Source of the DNA: VRUE01 sp963840565
GTDB taxonomy: Bacteria; Actinomycetota; Thermoleophilia; Solirubrobacterales; 70-9
Length of the DNA: 64,000 nt
Direction: 5' to 3'
Assembly (NCBI GenBank): GCA_963840565.1
Contig: CAWIZH010000004.1
Location: forward strand, 124,001 to 188,000
Shown: positions 59,166 through 64,000 of the stretch, piece by piece
How positions within the stretch are numbered: the stretch's first letter is position 1
Layout of the letters: each line of letters opens with the position of its first letter
Notes under the pieces: model-generated
Seen by the model: the letters and a program-made list of their open reading frames with translations, nothing else
Database searches by the model: none
What the model was told of the DNA's origin: nothing
Program-made: the position numbers and the translations under genes

Positions 59166-60005
59166 CTAGGCCGCGGGCTCGTCTGGCGTCTCGGCAAAGG
59201 CCGAGCGCGCGGCTTGCAGGCCGACGCCGGCCCGCTCGAAGTAGCCGTAGGTCCCTTCGTCGAGCAGCTCCCGGGCCGCTTCGACCGCCGCGCCCAGCGC
59301 CGCGTAGGCGAAGGCGCCGCCGACCGAGACGCGCCGCACCCCGACGGCGGCCAGCTCGGCCACGAAGGAGCGCCGGGGCGGCCGAGGACGTTGACCGGCG
59401 GTCGACCGAGCTGACGATCTGGCGGATGTCCTCGAGCCGGCTGAGGCCCGGCGCGTAGAGAACGTCGGCACCGGCCTCCTGGTAGGCCTGCAGGCGGGCG
59501 ATCGTGTCGGCGAGGTCGGTGACGCCGTAGAGGTGGTTCTCGGCCCGCGCGGTGAGGACCAGCCGCGACGGCGCCGTCGTGCGCGGCCTCGGCCGCTGCC
59601 GCGACCCGCTCGCTGGCGGCGCCGATGTCGTAGAGCTTTTCCTCGCTCCTCGCTGTAGTCCTCGACCGAGGCGCCGGCCAGGCCGGCGTCGAGCGCCAGC
59701 CGCATCGTCTCGGCGACCCCCGTCCGGGTCGTCGGCGAAGCCGTTCTCGAGATCGGCGGAGACCGGCAGCTCGGTCGCCTCGACGATCGCGGCCGCGCTG
59801 GCGATCGCCTCCTCGCGCGTCATCGACCCGTCCAGCCGGCCCAGCGTCGCCGCCGAGCCGCCGCTCGTCGTCGCCAGCGCCTTGAAGCCAAGCGAGGCGA
59901 GCAGCTTCGCCGAGCCCGCGTCCCACGGGATTGGGGATCAGCAGCAGCTCCGGGCCCTCGTGCAGGGCCTTGAACCTCTCGGCTCGATCGGCTTGGCTCG
60001 CTCAT
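59166..60005 (-). CDS. Isocitrate lyase/PEP mutase-family enzyme
   Basis: About 280 residues across several frames. LLLIPNPWDAGSAKLLASLGFKALATTSGGSAATLGR at the N-terminus, then MTREEAIASAAAIVEATELPVSADLENGF with the acidic metal-ligand region, GASVEDYS, YDIGAASERVAAAAEAA, LTARAENHLYGVTDLADTIARLQAYQEAGADVLYAPGL, and GVRRVSVGGAFAYAALGAAVEAARELLDEGTY. This is the non-phosphonate PEPM/ICL subgroup annotated as oxaloacetase/carboxy-PEP-like. Frame breaks lie near 59960, 59920, 59720, 59650, 59575 and 59390. Start ATG 60005 is best but needs a frame change within ten codons. Confidence 0.82.
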
Positions 60006-60049
60006 CCGGCTCTCGAATCTACTCGCTCCAACCGCGCGCCCCGCGCCCG

Positions 60050-60055
60050 TACACT
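60050..60055 (+). promoter_or_regulatory. Candidate leaderless -10 box of rlmN
   Basis: TACACT, 6 nt before ATG 60062, with no Shine-Dalgarno in between. Confidence 0.4.
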
Positions 60056-60061
60056 CGGCCG

Positions 60062-61041
60062 ATGGATCGCGCCCTGCTCGAGAGCACGCTCGCCGACGCC
60101 GGCGAGCCCGCCTACCGCGCCTCCCAGGTCTGGGAGTGGGTGGCGCGCGGGCGCGCGGTCCTACGAGGAGATGACCAACCTGCCGGCGGCGCTGCGCGAG
60201 CGGCTCGCCGCGGCGGTGCCGCTCTCGACGCTCGCGCTGCAGACCGAGGCGCAGTCCGACGACGGCACCGTCAAGGCGCTCTTCCACACCGCCGACGGGC
60301 GCCCGATCGAGGCGGTGCTGATGCGCTTCCGCGACGGCCGTCGCTCGGTCTGCCTCTCCTCGCAGTCGGGCTGCCCGCTGACCTGCTCCTTCTGCGCCAC
60401 CGGCAAGATGAAGTTCGGCCGCAACCTCAGCGCCGATGAGATCCTCGACCAGGCGCTGCACTTCCGCCGCGGCGAAGCGATCGACCACGTCGTCTTCATG
60501 GGCATGGGGGAGCCGACGATGAACCTCGACGCGGTCCTCGCCGCCTGCGAGCGGCTGCCCGAGCTCGGCGTCACCCACCGCCGCACGGCGATCTCCACGG
60601 TCGGCTGGGTGCCCGGGCATCGACGCCCTCACCGAGTGCGAGATGCCGGTCAGCCTGGCGCTCTCCCTGCACGCCCCCAACGACGGCCTGCGCTCGCAGC
60701 TGATGCCGGTCAACGACCGCTACCCGCTGGCCGAGGTGCTGGCCGCCTGCGAGCGCTACCGCGCCCGCCGCCGCCGCAAGGTCTTCGTCGAGTACGTGAT
60801 GCTGGACGGCGTCAACGACCACCCCGAGCACGCCCGCGAGCTCGCCGCCCTGCTCGACTCGCGCGTCTACAAGGTCAACCTGATCCCCTACAACCCGACC
60901 GGCGCCTACGACGGCTCGCCGCCGGAGCAGATCGAGCGCTTCCGCGCGATCCTCGCCGAGCACCGCCTCACCGCGACCGTGCGCCTCACCCGCGGCCGCG
61001 ACATCGACGCCGCCTGCGGTCAGCTGGCCGCGAACGCCTAG
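60062..61041 (+). CDS. rlmN: 23S rRNA (adenine2503-C2)-methyltransferase
   Basis: About 326 residues. Radical SAM enzyme that methylates A2503 of 23S rRNA. N-terminal YRASQVWEWVARGARSYEEMTNLPAALRERL; iron-sulfur motif SQSGCPLTCSFCATGKMKFGRNL (CxxxCxxC); VVFMGMGEPTMNLDAVLAA; ISTVGWVPGI; LALSLHAPNDGLRSQLMPVNDRYPL; KVNLIPYNPTGAYDGSP; and the C-terminal cysteine in RGRDIDAACGQLA. One-base insertions near 60150 and 60618. Start ATG 60062. Confidence 0.95.
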
Positions 61042-61058
61042 CTCGCCGTTTTTGTTGT

Positions 61059-61074
61059 CTGGCTAGTCAGCCAA
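61059..61074. promoter_or_regulatory. 16-bp palindromic operator candidate (copy 3, imperfect)
   Basis: CTGGCTA-GT-CAGCCAA; five of seven arm positions pair, and the right half is identical to the copy at 4398. It lies directly upstream of the candidate -10 box of the P450 gene. Confidence 0.5.
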
Positions 61075-61075
61075 C

Positions 61076-61081
61076 TACTAT
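61076..61081 (+). promoter_or_regulatory. Candidate -10 box of the P450 gene
   Basis: TACTAT, 8 nt before ATG 61090; the palindrome ends 1 bp upstream, so a bound repressor would block polymerase. Confidence 0.4.
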
Positions 61082-61089
61082 GCGGCCCG

Positions 61090-62534
61090 ATGCCGACCGA
61101 GACTCCCTCGCGGCGGGTCCCGCCGCCAAAGCAGCTCAGCGCCAACCCGGTGGTGCGCGTCCTCGACGATGTCTCGGGCCGAGGCCGAGGTGCGCGCCCG
61201 CGGCACCTACCCGCCGGGGCCGCAGAGCTTCAGCTTCGGCCGCACCCTGCAGGCGGCGCGCGACCCGCTGCCGATGCTGCTCTCCCTATATGAGGAGCAC
61301 GGGCCGATCTTCAGCGCCCGCCTCCTGCACAGCCCGGTGATCTTCATGCTCGGCCCCGAGGCGAACCACTTCATCACCGTCGCCCACCCGGAGAACTTCC
61401 ACTGGCGCGAGTCGAGCTTCGGCGACCTGATCCCGCTGCTCGGCGACGGCCTGCTGACGATCGACGACGCCTACCACGACCGCGCCCGCGAGATCATGAT
61501 GCCCGCCTTCCATCGCGAGCAGGTGGCGGCTTCGGTGGCGGCGATGGTCGCCGAGGCGACGCCGGCGATCGAGCGGCTGCAGCTGGGCAAGGTCGTCGAC
61601 GTCTACGAGTGGATGCGCGGGGTGGCGATGCGGATCGCGATGCGCGCCCTGCTCGGCCTCGACCCCGACGAGGCCGGCAAGGGAGCCGCGGCAGCCGAGC
61701 ACTTCGAGCGGGCGCTCGGCTTCTACGGCACCGACTTCCACCTGCGCCTGCTGCGCGGGCCCGGCTCGCCCTGGTCGAAGATGGTGCGCTCGCGCGCCGT
61801 CCTCGACGAGATCGTCTACGGCGAGATCGCGCAGCGCCGCGCGGCCGCCGACGAGAGCAAGATGGACATCCTCAGCCTCCTGGTCGGCGTGCGCGACGAG
61901 GCGGGGGAGGGCTTCACCGACAAGGAGGTCCGCGACCAGGTGATGACCCTGATGTTCGCCGGCCACGACACCTCGACCTCGACCCTGACCTTCATGATGC
62001 ACGAGCTGGCGCGTCACCCCGATGTGGTCGCCAAGCTCTGCGAGGAGCAGGACCGGGTGCTCGGCGGCGAGGCCCCCGACATCGACCGGCTCGAGCGCGA
62101 GATGCCCTACCTCGACATGGTTCTCGACGAGGTTCTGCGGCTCTACCCGCCGGCTTGGATCGGTCCCGCGCCGCGCCGTCCGCGACTTCGAATTCAACGG
62201 CCACCGGGTCGCCCGCGGCGCCTACGTCAACTACTGCTCCTGGGCCAGCCACCGCCTGCCCGAGGTCTTTCCCGAGCCCGAGGCCTTCATCCCCGAGCGC
62301 TTCAGCCGCGAGCGCAAGGCGGCGCTGCCGCGCGGCGCCTACGTGCCCTTCGGCGGCGGCCGGCGGATCTGCATCGGCAAGCGCTTCGGCCAGATCGAGG
62401 TGAAGCTGGTGGCGACGATGCTGCTGCAGCGCCTGCGCCTCGACGCGATGCCGGGTCGCTCGATGACCGTGCGCCAGATGCCGACGCTCTCGCCCCGGGG
62501 CGGCCTCGAGATGCGGGTGCTGCCGCGCCAGTAG
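61090..62534 (+). CDS. Cytochrome P450
   Basis: About 480 residues. Haem-thiolate monooxygenase. I-helix FAGHDTSTSTL, K-helix LDEVLRLYPPAW (ExxR), PERF region FIPERFSRE, and the haem-binding loop FGGGRRICIGKRFG with the axial cysteine. The eukaryote-like layout (PPGPQSFSFGRTLQAARDPL...ANHFITVAHPENFHWRESSFGDLIPLLGDGLLTIDD) recalls CYP class-E enzymes that hydroxylate fatty acids or alkanes. Frame breaks lie near 61175 and 62165. The soluble protein would need external redox partners. Its palindrome suggests co-regulation with the aldehyde and acyl-CoA dehydrogenases. Confidence 0.92.
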
Positions 62535-62547
62535 TCTCGCGCCCAGG

Positions 62548-63787
62548 ATGCGGGCGCTTGTCATCTCCGACACCCACTTCGGTGCCTGGACGGGGCGCGA
62601 CCTGCTTCGCGAGGAGTTCTTCCTCGAACGGCTGGCGCCGCAGCTCAGGGCATCGACGAGCTGATCTTCCTCGGCGACCTCTTCGATTTCCTTTTCGGCT
62701 CGGTCGGCGAAGCGGTCGATGCCTCCGACGGGCTGCTGCGGCCTGATCGCCGCGAGCCTGGTCGGCAAGCGCCTCGTCTTCCTCGCCGGCAACCACGATC
62801 ACCACCTGGTTCACCGCGACGCCGAGAACCGGCTCGAGGCGCAGCTGGCGGCGGGGCGCTCGCCGCTGGTCACCGGCGAGCCGGCCGGTTCGGTCACGTC
62901 CGGGGCCCGGCTATCTTCCGCTCCTTCCTCGCCCGGCGCCTGCCCGGGGTGGAGATCGAGATCGCCTATCCCACCTACAGCTTCGCCGGCGTGCTCTGCA
63001 CCCACGGGCACTACCTCGACCCGCACGCCCGCCTGTCCGGCTCGCGCGGCGACCGCCTGCTGACCCGCGTTCTCTGGAGCATCGCCAGCGGCGGCCCGGA
63101 GCAGCCGAAGACGATCGAGGACTACGAGTCGACGATCACCCTGCTCACCGAGTGGCTCTACATCGCCGCGCAGATGCCGCACGGCACCCACGCCCAGCAG
63201 AACGTCTTCCGCGCGGTGCAGCGCGCCGGGCGCGCTGTCTCGACCCTCGGCCTGCCGGTGCGCGGCGCCAAGCGACTGGCGGCGGAGCTGCGCGAGCACC
63301 GCGCCGGGTCGAGCGACGAACGCCTGCCCAGCGCCGAGCACTTCGACTCGGTCGTGCGCGAGGAGGCCGAGCGTCAAAGCGCGCGAGCAGCCGGCGCCCG
63401 CGGCGGCCTGGCCCCGTCCCGCCTATCCGGCGGCCTCGGTGATCTCGCCCAGCGACCCCTCCGAGCACGCGCTCGAGGCGTTCGCCCAGGTGGTCGCCAA
63501 CCTCGGCTGGGACAAGCGAGGCCGACCGAATCGTCTTCGCCCACACCCACCAGCCGCTCGCCTGCGTGCAGTCCAGCAAGGACTCGCGCACCCGCTACTG
63601 GAACACCGGCTCCTGGATCTACGAGCCCGATCTAGGCTCGCGCCAGGCCTACGCCCGCTACCTGCAGCACGCCTGGCCTGGCACAGCGATCGTGATCGAC
63701 GACGAAGAGCCCGAGCCACGCCTGGTCGAGCTGCTCGCCGACCTAAACCCGCTCGCCGGCGGCGCTGGGATGCCGGTCGCGCGATGA
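62548..63787 (+). CDS. Metallophosphoesterase (calcineurin-like)
   Basis: About 410 residues over several frames. Metal-binding motifs in order: ISDTHFGAW (D-x-H), FLGDLFDFLFG (GD-x-x-D), LAGNHDHHLVH (GNHD), THGHYLDPHARL and VFAHTHQPLAC (GH-x-H-like). The inserted helical segment WLYIAAQMPHGTHAQQNVFRAVQ is unusual for UDP-diacylglucosamine hydrolases, so the substrate is unknown. Frame breaks lie near 62650, 62735, 62900, 63390, 63480 and 63525. The stop overlaps the next start (ATGA). Confidence 0.8.
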
Positions 63788-63939
63788 CCCATGTTCTGAT
63801 CCTCGCCGCCCTCTTGGTGCGAGCGGAAGAGGCCTGGGAGCCGGTACTCTTCGGCGGCCTGATCCCGATCCTCGGCCTCGGGGCGCTGGGCTACCTAATC
63901 GTCCGCGCTGTCCGCGACAACGACGAAGACGACGAGTAG
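63784..63939 (+). CDS. Small single-span membrane protein
   Basis: 51 residues: MTHVLILAALLVRAEEAWEPVLFGG, then LIPILGLGALGYLIVRAVRDNDEDDE. One or two hydrophobic segments and an acidic tail. Start ATG overlaps the metallophosphoesterase stop by 4 bp, so translation is probably coupled. No family recognised. After its stop only about 60 bp of unannotated sequence remain in the window. Confidence 0.55.
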   Translation: MTHVLILAALLVRAEEAWEPVLFGGLIPILGLGALGYLIVRAVRDNDEDDE

Positions 63940-64000
63940 AACCAAGCTAAGCGAGAAGGGAGATCCCGGTCAGGGGTGGAGCGTCTTGTACTTTTTCGGC

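Overview
The window looks like a chromosomal segment of a high-GC actinobacterium, most likely class Thermoleophilia (Solirubrobacterales-like). The evidence is very high GC with G/C-ending codons, an actinobacterial-type integration host factor, an actinobacterial yrbE/mkl (mce-type) transporter block, many GTG/TTG starts, and several small conserved proteins whose pattern I associate with Solirubrobacterales. The assignment is inference; there is no rRNA or tRNA in the window. Many genes carry single-base frameshifts, most of them one extra base where I could resolve them. I read these as sequence or assembly error and annotate the underlying genes as intact unless stated.

Layout. 1-6.3 kb (mostly minus strand): cobalamin-dependent methionine synthase metH (cut by the left edge), a semialdehyde/aldehyde dehydrogenase, a glucose/sorbosone dehydrogenase-like lipoprotein and an unknown lipoprotein. 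6.4-14.0 kb (plus): two YrbE/MlaE permeases and the Mkl/MlaF ATPase, without Mce substrate-binding proteins, then an MMPL/RND exporter, a membrane-anchored redoxin-fold protein, a B3/B4-domain protein and two small conserved proteins. 14.0-17.1 kb: mIHF, then a divergent pair of a serine palmitoyltransferase-like alpha-oxoamine synthase and a YghO/bCerS-type GNAT acyltransferase, a possible bacterial sphingolipid module.

17.3-29.3 kb is the accessory island. A secreted RHS/YD-repeat protein of about 2,700 residues has LamG-like and fibronectin-like modules and an NHL propeller embedded in the YD repeats, a teneurin-like order. Downstream are lower-GC secreted proteins and a small protein, each present in two diverged copies, flanking a TolB-like propeller. 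This is the most likely place for an undescribed system.

29.4-50 kb is mainly housekeeping and signalling: an AlkA-type glycosylase, a PAS-GAF-GGDEF-EAL protein, an NMT1/THI5-type ABC importer divergent from TauE/SafE and an Rrf2 regulator, a MoxR/VWA pair, PPK2, two cation/Ca2+ exchangers, Bcp peroxiredoxin, an acyl-CoA dehydrogenase, TypA/BipA and a cold-shock protein. 50.5-64 kb holds an S8-like secreted protease, a TVP38-type membrane protein, RecD2-like helicase, cupin/TetR pair, SnoaL-like protein, LLM oxidoreductase, YdeI-like protein, isocitrate lyase/PEP mutase-family enzyme, RlmN, a cytochrome P450 and a metallophosphoesterase.

Regulatory signals that can be read directly include a 16-bp palindrome shared by the aldehyde dehydrogenase, acyl-CoA dehydrogenase and P450 promoters (a possible TetR-type regulon for oxidation of a hydrophobic substrate), a 20-bp palindrome in front of the Rrf2 gene, a 14-bp palindrome in the cupin/TetR intergenic region, two rho-independent terminators, several long GC-rich hairpins (one inside a coding sequence), and repeated TANNNT boxes 6-8 nt before start codons, which suggest frequent leaderless transcription.
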